Below, in pieces: positions 8,992-18,595 of a stretch of DNA of 64,000 nt. The DNA comes from Sediminibacterium sp. (GTDB taxonomy: Bacteria; Bacteroidota; Bacteroidia; Chitinophagales; Chitinophagaceae). The position numbers and the translations under genes are program-made. The stretch's first letter is position 1. Each line of letters starts with the position of its first letter. Below the pieces are notes generated by a model that saw only the letters and a list, made by a program, of their open reading frames with translations, was not told the origin of the DNA and made no database searches. The DNA is taken from the NCBI RefSeq assembly GCF_019264485.1, contig NZ_JAHVAA010000008.1, forward strand, positions 89,012 to 153,011. The letters are read 5' to 3'.

Positions 8992-11565
8992 TTACATAGA
9001 ATCCAGGAATTCCTGAAGTTCCATATCGGTTTTAAATAATACTTCACGTGCTTTGCTTCCCTGGTTTGGCCCCACCACCCCTGCAGCTTCTAACTGGTCC
9101 ATCAGTCGTCCCGCGCGGTTATACCCCAGTTTCATCCTTCTTTGTATGAGTGAAGTAGACCCCATCTGGCTTTGTACAATCAAGCGGGCAGCATCTTCAA
9201 ACAGCGGATCACGTTCGCTGGCATCAAAATCTCTTCCTTCCATCTCTTTTTCATCCACATATTCGGGCAGCAGAAATGCCTGCGGATAACCACGCTGGTC
9301 GCCGATAAATTCACATACATTTTCTACTTCAGGCGTATCTACAAAAGCACACTGTAAACGCGTGATCTCTCCGTTATAACTCACCAGCATATCGCCCTTA
9401 CCTATTAACTGTTCAGCGCCACCAGCATCAAGAATGGTTCTACTGTCGATCTTACTCGATACTTTAAACGCAATACGTGCCGGGAAATTGGCTTTGATGG
9501 TACCTGTAATAATGTTTACCGACGGACGCTGTGTGGCAATAATCAAATGTATACCAATGGCCCTGGCCAGCTGCGCCAGTCGGGCAATCGGCATTTCAAC
9601 TTCCTTGCCTGCTGTCATGATCAGATCGGCAAACTCATCTACTACCAGTACAATAAAGGGCAGGTACTGATGTCCTTTTTCTGGGTTAAGTTTTCTGGCA
9701 GTGAATTTATCATTGTACTCACGGATATTTCTACAGCCTGCTTCTTTCAGCAAATCGTAACGGTTATCCATTTCAATACACAAAGCATTCAATGTATGCA
9801 CTACTTTTTTGGTATCGGTGATAATTGATTCTTCTTCGCCGGGCAATTTGGCGAGAAAATGTTTTTCAATCACACGGTATAAACTCAGCTCCACTTTCTT
9901 CGGGTCAACCAATACAAACTTGAGCTGCGAAGGATGCTTTTTGTACAGCAATGAAACAAGAATGGCATTCAGCCCCACAGATTTACCCTGACCCGTGGCA
10001 CCCGCCATCAGCAAGTGTGGCATGGCAGCGAGGTCAACAATAAAGTTTTCATTATCGATCTTCTTACCAATAGCAATGGGCAGTGAGAAGGAGTTGGATT
10101 GAAATTTTTCACTGGCCAGTAAAGTCTTCATGCTCACTACCGTCTTACGCACATTCGGCACTTCAATACCAATGGTTCCTTTACCGGGAATAGGCGCAAT
10201 GATACGGATGCCCAATGCTGCCAGACTCAGGGCAATATCGTCTTCCAGGTTTTTAATTCTGCTGATGCGTACTCCCGGAGCAGGTACAATTTCATACAGG
10301 GTTACGGTTGGGCCCACCGTTGCTGCAATTCGCTGAATAGCGATATCGTAGTTTTTAAGCGTGGCAATGATCTGGTTTTTATTGGTCTCCAGTTCTGTCG
10401 GATCATGCACAATTTTTTCACTGCCATGTGTCTCCAAAAGATCAAGACCCGGATACTTATAATCTTTCAGGTCGAGTGTTACATCGTATTTGGTATTGAG
10501 CTTTCCCGGTGCTGGAGCAGGTGTGGGTTCTTCTTCCTCATCCGGTGTTTCTTTTATTTCAAGTTCTAATCCATTCGTATCCATCTCTGCTTTACGGGGT
10601 GCGGGCGGAATCACATTAATCAATGGTTCAGGCTTCGAAATAATCTCTTCTTCATAAACAACTTCCTCTTCTTCCTCCAAATCCTCCTCATCCAGGTCTT
10701 TCTCGTTCACTTCAAATTCATTCATCGGATCGGTTTCTTCCTCTTCTTCCTGTGGCATAATCACCACCACACCCGATCCTTCTGATTTCAATTTATTTGG
10801 TCCTGCTGTTTTTTCTTCTGTTGCCGGTTCTTCTTCTATGTCTGCATTTTCATCCCATTCCTGTCTTACTGCCACTTCATCATCAATCGACAATTTAAAA
10901 TCGTCTTCATGCGCTTTTACACCCGCCCCCGATTTACCAAACTGCCAGTCGGGTATTTTGAAAGTGGGGTTGAATCGCCAGATCACATAACTGAATACAG
11001 ATAATAATAACAAAGCCCCTGTGCCGATATTTCCAATCCATTTTACAAACCAGGCATTGAGTAACTCACCTACGCCGCCACCCCATGAAAAAGCGCTGGC
11101 CCTCGATACAAAGGCAAATGCCATACTCAGTACTACAAGTCCTACAATCATATAACGCAGGTTCCTGGTGAGGCTGAATACTTTTTTACCGAATAATAAA
11201 TTAGTACCCAATACAAAAAAGAAACTGCAGAGCAGGTAAGATGCCAATCCAAATCCTTTATAAAAGAGTGAATGTGCCACATAAGCACCCAATACGCCCA
11301 GCAGGTTATTCACTTTTACATCATCAGTAGCAAAAATGCGGATACCGAACTGGTGTACTTTATCCTGGTCTTCCTGCCAGGTAAATAAATATGAAGTGAA
11401 TGCAACAAATAAGAAGATGGTCAGCAATAAGCTGGAGGCACCGAGAATTTTGGTGGTACGTTCATCTTTCACCACTTCCGTTACCGTTACTTCGGGTTCT
11501 TTGTCAGGATTCAGTTCTTCCGGACTCGGCGGAGGTGGCGTTTTCTTCTTCAAGCGATTTGCCAT
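8992..11565 (-). CDS. ftsK: DNA translocase FtsK
   Basis: N-terminal TM helices, acidic linker, Walker A GATGQGKSVGLNA, C-terminal gamma domain. Confidence 0.95.
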   Translation of the reverse strand: MANRLKKKTPPPPSPEELNPDKEPEVTVTEVVKDERTTKILGASSLLLTIFLFVAFTSYLFTWQEDQDKVHQFGIRIFATDDVKVNNLLGVLGAYVAHSLFYKGFGLASYLLCSFFFVLGTNLLFGKKVFSLTRNLRYMIVGLVVLSMAFAFVSRASAFSWGGGVGELLNAWFVKWIGNIGTGALLLLSVFSYVIWRFNPTFKIPDWQFGKSGAGVKAHEDDFKLSIDDEVAVRQEWDENADIEEEPATEEKTAGPNKLKSEGSGVVVIMPQEEEEETDPMNEFEVNEKDLDEEDLEEEEEVVYEEEIISKPEPLINVIPPAPRKAEMDTNGLELEIKETPDEEEEPTPAPAPGKLNTKYDVTLDLKDYKYPGLDLLETHGSEKIVHDPTELETNKNQIIATLKNYDIAIQRIAATVGPTVTLYEIVPAPGVRISRIKNLEDDIALSLAALGIRIIAPIPGKGTIGIEVPNVRKTVVSMKTLLASEKFQSNSFSLPIAIGKKIDNENFIVDLAAMPHLLMAGATGQGKSVGLNAILVSLLYKKHPSQLKFVLVDPKKVELSLYRVIEKHFLAKLPGEEESIITDTKKVVHTLNALCIEMDNRYDLLKEAGCRNIREYNDKFTARKLNPEKGHQYLPFIVLVVDEFADLIMTAGKEVEMPIARLAQLARAIGIHLIIATQRPSVNIITGTIKANFPARIAFKVSSKIDSRTILDAGGAEQLIGKGDMLVSYNGEITRLQCAFVDTPEVENVCEFIGDQRGYPQAFLLPEYVDEKEMEGRDFDASERDPLFEDAARLIVQSQMGSTSLIQRRMKLGYNRAGRLMDQLEAAGVVGPNQGSKAREVLFKTDMELQEFLDSM

Positions 11566-11570
11566 GAAAA

Positions 11571-11578
11571 CAAATATA
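11571..11578 (-). promoter_or_regulatory. -7 box (TATATTTG) for ftsK
   Basis: CAAATATA on + strand, 6 nt from the start codon. Confidence 0.5.
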
Positions 11579-11657
11579 AGCTATGACAATGCCTGCATAA
11601 CAGAACTACCCACCTATGTGCAAAACTGATAAAAGATGGCTGAGTTTTCCACCAATA

Positions 11658-12047
11658 CTATGCACCCTTGCTTAGGCCCAGTGCCAGACAAACCCAGCCT
11701 GCCACGAGCAAACTGCCTCCCAATGGGGTAATAGGGCCTACCCAGGAAAGTCCCTGAATATTAGCGGCCGATTTATAGGTAAGCAGGTATAAGGAACCGC
11801 TGAACAGCACCATGCCTGTAATAAACAGAAAACCCGCAGCCTTCATCAATGACGGACTACCCGATGCGAATACCAGTGCGGTGAGTGCCAGGGCAAATAC
11901 ATGATAAAACTGGTAACGTACTGCTGTTTCAAATGTAACCAGCGACTCTGGTGCAACGATTTTTTTTAGCCCGTGCGCACCAAAAGCACCCAATACCACT
12001 GAGAGGGCGCCAATAAATGAGGCTGTTACCAGGAATCCTTTATGCAT
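11658..12047 (-). CDS. DUF423 family membrane protein
   Basis: SVVLGAFGAHGLKK motif; start trimmed to MHKGFLVTASF. Confidence 0.85.
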   Translation of the reverse strand: MHKGFLVTASFIGALSVVLGAFGAHGLKKIVAPESLVTFETAVRYQFYHVFALALTALVFASGSPSLMKAAGFLFITGMVLFSGSLYLLTYKSAANIQGLSWVGPITPLGGSLLVAGWVCLALGLSKGA

Positions 12048-12546
12048 ATTGCTGTATAATTTTTTTGAATGAAAGATCACTGATCTCCTTACCGCTTAGT
12101 ATATGCTTTGCTTTCTCATATACTGGTCTACGCTCTGCGAGTTTGCTTTCGAGAAAAATTTTCAGCTCCGCATCAGATAAGGAACGAATTAACGGACGAT
12201 GTTCTTTCTCGGGCTGAAGTCTTTCCACCAATGTTTCCACCGGCTCATCAAGCCATATGGTAACCCCGTTTTTATTCATCCAGTCCATATTGTCATGAAA
12301 ACAGGGAGCACCGCCACCGGTAGCCAGCACAAAAGTTTTCTTCTCCCCAAACCAGCGTAAAATTTTGGCTTCCGATTTTCTGAAATAATCTTCTCCATCT
12401 TCCTCAAAAATTTCGCTGATCGTTTTCTCTTCATGAGATTCAATCAGAAAGTCGAGGTCGTAACCTCCTGTCTTTAATTTCTTGGCCAGTTGCCGGCTCC
12501 AGTAAGATTTGCCGGAGCCCATCATGCCTATGAGGAATAGTTTCAT
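12040..12546 (-). CDS. aroK: shikimate kinase
   Basis: GMMGSGKSYWSRQLA Walker A; ATGGGAP motif. Confidence 0.9.
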   Translation of the reverse strand: MKLFLIGMMGSGKSYWSRQLAKKLKTGGYDLDFLIESHEEKTISEIFEEDGEDYFRKSEAKILRWFGEKKTFVLATGGGAPCFHDNMDWMNKNGVTIWLDEPVETLVERLQPEKEHRPLIRSLSDAELKIFLESKLAERRPVYEKAKHILSGKEISDLSFKKIIQQYA

Positions 12547-12557
12547 CAGACTTAGTT

Positions 12558-12619
12558 AGTGAGTAGTCAGTAGTGAGTAGTCAGTAGACAGAGCAAACAC
12601 TCACTACTGACTACTCACT
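12558..12619. repeat. word-built inverted repeat (family G)
   Basis: AGTGAGTAGTCAGTAGTGA / TCACTACTGACTACTCACT perfect 19-bp arms; arms contain direct repeats. Confidence 0.88.
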
Positions 12620-12625
12620 ATTCAC

Positions 12626-13810
12626 TCATTTAAACGCATTCAACCCGGTAACATCCATCCCTGTTATCAGCAAATGAACGTCGTGAGTGCCTTCGTAGGT
12701 AATGACACTTTCAAGGTTCATCATGTGACGCATGATGCTGTATTCGCCGGTAATACCCATACCACCCAGCATCTGACGGGCATCGCGGGTAATATTGGCA
12801 GCTATTTCGCAACTATTACGTTTGGCCATACTCACCTGTTGAGGAGTGGCTTTACCTTCATTCATCAACACACCCAATCGCCATACCAGCAGTTGTGCCT
12901 TGGTGATTTCGGTGATCATTTCTGCCAGCTTTTTCTGCTGCAACTGGAACCCGCCAATAGGACGATCGAACTGTATACGCTCCATGCTGTAACGCAAAGC
13001 CGTATCATAACAATCCATTGCCGCACCCAATGCTCCCCAGGCAATGCCATAACGGGCTTTGGTTAAGCAACCCAATGGACCTTTCAAACCGATAACATTG
13101 GGAAGAATATTTTCTTTAGGCACTTTTACATTGTCGAATACCAATTCACCCGTTGCAGAAGCACGCAGGCTCCATTTACCATGGGTGGTGGGTGTGGTAA
13201 ATCCTTCCATTCCCCTTTCCACAATTACCCCCTGAATTTTATCATCTTCATTCCTGGCCCAAACCACTGCTACCTGTGCAAAGGGAGCATTGCTGATCCA
13301 CATTTTTGCACCATTGAGAATAACGTGGTCGCCTGCATCTTTAATATTGGTAATCATACCGGCAGGATTACTGCCATGATCAGGTTCTGTTAATCCAAAA
13401 CAACCCAACCATTCACCACTGGCCAGTTTGGGCAGGTATTTTTTACGCTGTTCTTCGTTACCATAAGCATAAATAGGATACATCACCAGGCTACCCTGAA
13501 CGCTGGCTGTGCTGCGAACACCGCTGTCGCCTCTTTCCAGTTCCTGCATCATCAGGCCATAACTGATATAATCGAGTCCACCGCCACCATATTCAACTGG
13601 CACGGTAGGACCAAAACAGCCCAGGTCACCCATCTGCTTTACTATCTGTTGGGGGAACTCCGCTTTTTGGGCATAGTCTTCAATAATGGGCGAAATTTCT
13701 TTCTTTACATAATTCCTTACCGATTCCCGGATCAGTTTATGTTCTTCAGACAATAACTCATCTAACTGGTAATAATCGGGCGATTGAAACAGATCGGTTC
13801 TGGCAGCCAT
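12626..13810 (-). CDS. acyl-CoA dehydrogenase (glutaryl-CoA dehydrogenase-like)
   Basis: GCFGLTEPDHGSNP and C-terminal ITYEGTHDVHLLITG motifs. Confidence 0.88.
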   Translation of the reverse strand: MAARTDLFQSPDYYQLDELLSEEHKLIRESVRNYVKKEISPIIEDYAQKAEFPQQIVKQMGDLGCFGPTVPVEYGGGGLDYISYGLMMQELERGDSGVRSTASVQGSLVMYPIYAYGNEEQRKKYLPKLASGEWLGCFGLTEPDHGSNPAGMITNIKDAGDHVILNGAKMWISNAPFAQVAVVWARNEDDKIQGVIVERGMEGFTTPTTHGKWSLRASATGELVFDNVKVPKENILPNVIGLKGPLGCLTKARYGIAWGALGAAMDCYDTALRYSMERIQFDRPIGGFQLQQKKLAEMITEITKAQLLVWRLGVLMNEGKATPQQVSMAKRNSCEIAANITRDARQMLGGMGITGEYSIMRHMMNLESVITYEGTHDVHLLITGMDVTGLNAFK

Positions 13811-13990
13811 GCTGATAATATTTTAATACGTTAGGTCGGTCGCCTGTTAACCCGGCAAAAATAAGGGATGCAGGCTGTACGGGCTGTTTTGTTGCATTAT
13901 TATTTGTTTCCGGGTTTTTAACATTAAAAATGGGCCGCTTTTCCAACCTTTTCCCATCCGTATACTCTTAGTGTAAAACCTTTACCTCGC

Positions 13991-14908
13991 ATGAAAAAGA
14001 TCATAACCCTTTGCAGCCTGTTAATGGCGCTTGCTTATACCAGTTTCTCACAGAACAATTATAAATGGGCCGTTACCAAACAAAAAGATTTCAGTAAAAC
14101 CTACCCTATTGGCTCTGCGGTGGTAGCACTCAGGAACCAGTTTGGCAAGATGGAAATAAAACACTGGGATAAAAACGAAGTAAAAGTAGAAGCTAAAATA
14201 CTGGTATCCACACAGGAAGAAGCCTATGCAAACACTTTACTCGATATGATTCAGGTTATTGAAAAGACCGGTAGTGATACCATCAGTTTTAAAACACAGA
14301 TTGGTGACGAAAATAAAGGATGGAGTACCAACCAAAGTAATAAAATGTCGATTGATTACATTGTTTACCTGCCAGCCAATGCAAAACTAAAGGCACACAA
14401 TAGTTTTGGTCCGATGGAAATCGGCGATCATACCGGCGAAGCAGATTTACAAAGCAGTCATGGCAGTTTAACAGCGGGGAATCTGACCAATACCAAATCA
14501 TTAAAAGTAAATTTCAGCAAAGCTAAAATAGGTAAGCTGGGTAAAACCGAGGCCGACTTCAGGCATTCAACGATTGATATTGAAGAACTGACCGGCGATA
14601 TAAAAGCAACTGTTACTTTCTGCAACAGCATCGATATTCCTGTAAGCAATTCAGTAAAAAATATTGACATCAATACCAGTCACACAAGCATCTATCTGCT
14701 CTTACCTAAAACCATCAGCGGCGATTATGATATTGCCACCACACATTCAACCGCTACGGGCAAAGGTAGTTTTGAATTAAAAGAAGAAAAAAATGAAGCG
14801 CTCCGAAACCGTGTAACTTTTAACCACCACTATACCGGCAAATTCGGCAATGGGGGTGATGCGAAAATTAATATCAAAAGCAATTTCGGAAGCGTAAGAT
14901 TATTGTAA
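13991..14908 (+). CDS. secreted DUF4097/adhesin-like beta-helical protein
   Basis: signal peptide; repetitive beta-rich sequence. Confidence 0.55.
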   Translation: MKKIITLCSLLMALAYTSFSQNNYKWAVTKQKDFSKTYPIGSAVVALRNQFGKMEIKHWDKNEVKVEAKILVSTQEEAYANTLLDMIQVIEKTGSDTISFKTQIGDENKGWSTNQSNKMSIDYIVYLPANAKLKAHNSFGPMEIGDHTGEADLQSSHGSLTAGNLTNTKSLKVNFSKAKIGKLGKTEADFRHSTIDIEELTGDIKATVTFCNSIDIPVSNSVKNIDINTSHTSIYLLLPKTISGDYDIATTHSTATGKGSFELKEEKNEALRNRVTFNHHYTGKFGNGGDAKINIKSNFGSVRLL

Positions 14909-14910
14909 TG

Positions 14911-15010
14911 GGTCCGGAAGACGGAAGTCAGAAAGTCCGAAAGAAGACCAACTCACCACAATCATCTTTCGGACTTCCGGACTTTCCGTCTTTCGGTCTT
15001 CCAGTCTTTC
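14911..15010. repeat. inverted repeat (family C, GTCCGAAAG words)
   Basis: ggtccggaagacggaagtcagaaagtccgaaagaaga ... tctttcggacttccggactttccgtctttcggtcttcc. Confidence 0.82.
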
Positions 15011-15038
15011 CTTATCTTCCCTTTTCAAACCCAACGCT

Positions 15039-15455
15039 ATGAAAAAGGGATTATTTTTTCTTCTGTTGATAGTCATTACCACCGCTGCTATTGCACAAAA
15101 CAATTCCACTACTAAAAAGCCTGAGGAACAAATCCGCAAATACTGGTTCGTGATGCTCATCAAAGGTCCGAACCGTAATCAGGATTCGGCTACGGCTGCA
15201 AAAATTCAGCAGGGACATATGAGTAATATGGATCGGCTGTATAATGACGGCAAACTGAAAGTGGCAGGTCCGTTTGGAGATGGCAAAGACTGGCAAGGGA
15301 TTTTCATTTTTGATTGTCCTACAAAAGAAGAAGTAGAAACTTTACTAAAAACCGATCCTGCTATTGCGGCGGGCAGGCTTATCTACGACCTCCGACCATG
15401 GTACACTGCCCCCATCGGCAGCTTCATTCCCGGCAAACCCAAACAAACACTCTAA
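15039..15455 (+). CDS. secreted YciI-like protein
   Basis: YWFVMLIKGPNR, HMSNMDRLYNDGKLKVAGPFGDG. Confidence 0.75.
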   Translation: MKKGLFFLLLIVITTAAIAQNNSTTKKPEEQIRKYWFVMLIKGPNRNQDSATAAKIQQGHMSNMDRLYNDGKLKVAGPFGDGKDWQGIFIFDCPTKEEVETLLKTDPAIAAGRLIYDLRPWYTAPIGSFIPGKPKQTL

Positions 15456-15461
15456 CACATT

Positions 15462-15550
15462 TCTGCGTAAACTCTGCGCTCTCCTTTCTCTGCGGTGACT
15501 ATTCGAGTAATTTCACCGCAGAGAAAGGAGGACAGGGAGTTTACGCAGAG
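15462..15550 (-). repeat. family A long hairpin, copy 1 (inverted orientation)
   Basis: CTCTGCGGTGACTATTCGAGTAATTTCACCGCAGAG core plus ~20-bp outer arms. Confidence 0.9.
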
Positions 15551-15570
15551 CGTTTATTAATAGCATTACT

Positions 15571-16785
15571 TTGAATACAATTACGCAAAAGAAAACATGG
15601 TACCATACGGTACTCACCAATCTTACTTTTTATGTGCTCATTGCTATTATTGCAGGTGTACTTCTCGGACATTATGCACCCTCCACCGCCATCAAAACAG
15701 AATGGATCGGTAAAACTTTTGTAGACATCATCAAACTCTTTATTGCGCCCATTATATTTCTCACCATTGTATTAGGCATCAGCAGTATTGGTAACCTGAA
15801 AAAAGTGGGGCGTATCGGTATTAAGTCGCTGATTTATTTTGAAGTGGTAACTACACTGGCACTTGGTATTGGTATTGTGGTGGCATTGCTGGTACAACCG
15901 GGTAATATAGACCGTACCGGTCTCGATTTACAGGATGCCAGTAAATTCACCAAACAGGCGGGCAGTAGTTTTAACTGGATAGAATTCTTTAAAGCCAATC
16001 TTACTTTGCAGGTTTTACTGGTTGCGATTATTGTAGGTATACTTTTTAACTATTCAAGACATCGTTTAAAACTCATTCATCTTTTTGGACGCATTTCTCA
16101 CTATGTATTTGTGGCTTTGAAATATGTAATGTACCTCGCTCCCCTGGGTGCATTTGGTGGCATGGCCTATACAGTGGGAAAATTTGGTCTGCAGACACTG
16201 GTGCCGCTCGCCAAACTCATGGCCTGTGTTTACCTGACCATGTTTGTGTTTATCTTTTTTGTGCTTGGCAGTATTATGCGTTATTATGGTTTCAGGATTG
16301 GCGCCTTTCTTAAATCCATCAAAGAAGAACTGCTGATTGTATTGGGCACATCATCATCTGAAGCGGCACTTCCTTCCATCATGCGCAAGCTGGAGAAAAT
16401 GGGTTGCAGTAAATCGGTGGTAGGTCTTGTTATTCCAACCGGTTATTCTTTTAACCTCGATGGCACATCCATCTATCTATCTATGGCAGCCATATTCCTG
16501 GCGCAGTTATACAATATTCATTTAAGTGCGGGTGAACTACTCACCATTTTGCTCATACTTATGTTAACTTCCAAAGGAGCTGCAGGTGTAACGGGTAGTG
16601 GTTTTATTGTACTCGCATCTACCCTTGCAGCTATTAAAACCATTCCGCTGGAAGGACTTGCTTTTCTACTCGGTGTAGATAAATTTATGAGTGAGGCCCG
16701 CGCCATCACCAATATCATCGGCAACGGGGTTGCTACACTGGTGATTGCCAAGAGTGAAAAAGAATACGTTGAAGCAGAAGTCTGA
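15571..16785 (+). CDS. dicarboxylate/amino acid:cation symporter
   Basis: DAACS family motifs (LGTSSSEAALPSIM, PTGYSFNLDGTSIYLS); TTG start. Confidence 0.93.
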   Translation: MNTITQKKTWYHTVLTNLTFYVLIAIIAGVLLGHYAPSTAIKTEWIGKTFVDIIKLFIAPIIFLTIVLGISSIGNLKKVGRIGIKSLIYFEVVTTLALGIGIVVALLVQPGNIDRTGLDLQDASKFTKQAGSSFNWIEFFKANLTLQVLLVAIIVGILFNYSRHRLKLIHLFGRISHYVFVALKYVMYLAPLGAFGGMAYTVGKFGLQTLVPLAKLMACVYLTMFVFIFFVLGSIMRYYGFRIGAFLKSIKEELLIVLGTSSSEAALPSIMRKLEKMGCSKSVVGLVIPTGYSFNLDGTSIYLSMAAIFLAQLYNIHLSAGELLTILLILMLTSKGAAGVTGSGFIVLASTLAAIKTIPLEGLAFLLGVDKFMSEARAITNIIGNGVATLVIAKSEKEYVEAEV

Positions 16786-16828
16786 TGTCTGATGGCAGAT
16801 GTCTGATTTTAAACACCCACTATTACCC

Positions 16829-16919
16829 TGCGAAATCTCTGTTTCCTCTCGTTCTCTGCGGTCAACTTACTCGAATTCACACCGCAGAGAACGAGAGGAA
16901 ACAGAGGTTTCGCAGAGAG
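16829..16919 (+). repeat. family A long hairpin, copy 2
   Basis: CTCTGCGGTCAACTTACTCGAATTCACACCGCAGAG core. Confidence 0.9.
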
Positions 16920-16922
16920 AGA

Positions 16923-17372
16923 CTATACTCCGAATTGTCTTAAATGATGATCAAGATGCTTCCATTGAAAAAGAGCCCATTGATCGGGAGTAAAATGACC
17001 GAAGAAAGCATGTGGCTCTTTGGTACAGCCATCCGCTCCTCCCTTCATAAATGCTTGTATATATGCGATCAGTTTTAACTTCTCTTCTTCAAAATTATAC
17101 TCGCCTGTAAAAATCAAACTTTTATCTGTGGGAGAATTTTTACCAAACGGTTTATCGTTCAGTGCAGTGGCGCGAAACAATGGCCCCAGTATTCTGCCAA
17201 TAAAGGCCCTTGGAATATGATGTAGTCCCATAGCCGACTCCATCCCTTTATTACAATGTGCCAGCATCTGCGAAACATTCATTTTACCCCATTGTCTTTG
17301 TGCATCGGGAATAAGCTTACTGATACGGTTAACTAATTCATTAACATCTGAAGGATTGAAGAGATTTGGCAT
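16923..17372 (-). CDS. DUF1569 / DinB-like protein
   Basis: WGKMNVSQMLAHCNKGME and HFTPDQWALFQWKHLDHHLRQFGV. Confidence 0.82.
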   Translation of the reverse strand: MPNLFNPSDVNELVNRISKLIPDAQRQWGKMNVSQMLAHCNKGMESAMGLHHIPRAFIGRILGPLFRATALNDKPFGKNSPTDKSLIFTGEYNFEEEKLKLIAYIQAFMKGGADGCTKEPHAFFGHFTPDQWALFQWKHLDHHLRQFGV

Positions 17373-17433
17373 GAGTTCAGAATATTTAATTCTACATAAT
17401 AAATGTATTATTAAACATTGAAAACTCACAGGA

Positions 17434-17491
17434 AAACCTCATTACATTCCTGCCCGGTATTTAAATACCGGGCAGGAATGTAATGAGGTTT
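17434..17491. repeat. 58-bp perfect palindrome
   Basis: AAACCTCATTACATTCCTGCCCGGTATTTAAATACCGGGCAGGAATGTAATGAGGTTT, 29-bp arms, no spacer, every pair checked. Confidence 0.97.
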
Positions 17492-17530
17492 GATTGGTAT
17501 ATTTGATCATAGTCAGCAAACAAATCAATC

Positions 17531-18541
17531 ATGCTCAGAAGAATCATCTGCATCGCTTTTATCTTTCTGTTCTTTCAGCAAACCATACAGGCCCAGAAAG
17601 GCAGCAGCGGCAATCCTGTTATTGAAGGTTGGTATGCCGATCCGGAAGGTGTTATTTTCAATAACCAGTATTGGCTCTACCCCACTTTCTCTGCCAAATA
17701 TAAAGACCAGGTTTTTCTTGATGCCTTTTCTTCATCAGACATGCTGAACTGGAAAAAGCACCCGCGTATTATTGATACCAGTATCATCAAATGGGCCTAT
17801 ATGGCTATGTGGGCGCCTTCGGTTGTAAAGAAAGACAATCAATATTTTCTGTTTTTCTCAGCCAATGATATCCAGAGTAAAAAACGAAATGGTGTGAAAG
17901 ATGACCACAACGGGGGGATCGGAATCGCTGTAGCACCGAAACCGGAAGGACCTTATAAAGACTATTTAGGTAGACCTCTCATCAACCAGTTTTATAATGA
18001 TGCACAACCGATTGACCAGTTTGTATTTCAGGATAAAGATGGAGAATATTATATCATGTACGGTGGATGGGGTCGCTGTAATTTAGCAAAACTGAATAAG
18101 GATTTTACCGCACTGGTCCCCTTTCCCAATGGCGATATCGTGAAAGAGATTACACCCAAGGGTTATGTAGAAGGTCCTACCATGTTTATACGCAAAGGCA
18201 CTTACTACCTTATGTGGTCGGAAGGTGGCTGGACCAACGGCAGTTATAAAGTAGCGTATGCAAGGGCTAATAATATCCTTGGCCCTTTTGAAAGAGAAAC
18301 CACCATCCTTGAGGCTGATTCAACGATTGCTACTGGTGCCGGACATCATTCGGTAATGAATATTCCGGGTACTGATGAATGGTATATTGTGTATCACCGC
18401 AGACCCATTCCCAATCTCGATCGTGACCACCGCGTGACCTGTATCGACAGGTTGTTTTTTAATGCGGATGGAAGTATACAAAAAGTAAAGATGACATTTG
18501 AAGGTGTAAAAAGAGAATTGAAGCAAGATAGTAGGAATTGA
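17531..18541 (+). CDS. glycoside hydrolase family 43-like secreted protein
   Basis: signal peptide, GWYADPEGVIF and WAPSVVKKDNQYFLFFSA beta-propeller motifs. Confidence 0.87.
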   Translation: MLRRIICIAFIFLFFQQTIQAQKGSSGNPVIEGWYADPEGVIFNNQYWLYPTFSAKYKDQVFLDAFSSSDMLNWKKHPRIIDTSIIKWAYMAMWAPSVVKKDNQYFLFFSANDIQSKKRNGVKDDHNGGIGIAVAPKPEGPYKDYLGRPLINQFYNDAQPIDQFVFQDKDGEYYIMYGGWGRCNLAKLNKDFTALVPFPNGDIVKEITPKGYVEGPTMFIRKGTYYLMWSEGGWTNGSYKVAYARANNILGPFERETTILEADSTIATGAGHHSVMNIPGTDEWYIVYHRRPIPNLDRDHRVTCIDRLFFNADGSIQKVKMTFEGVKRELKQDSRN

Positions 18542-18595
18542 TGTGTATGATATTTTTCATGAGCATTTGTTTATTAGAAATACTAAATCGTTTCT

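Noticed and set aside
9053-10336. Multiple antisense ORFs opposite ftsK
   Set aside because: Shadow ORFs on the opposite strand of a conserved gene; no recognisable protein features.
16799-16993. 64-aa plus-strand ORF
   Set aside because: Lies inside the family A hairpin and antisense to the DUF1569 gene; no coding signature.
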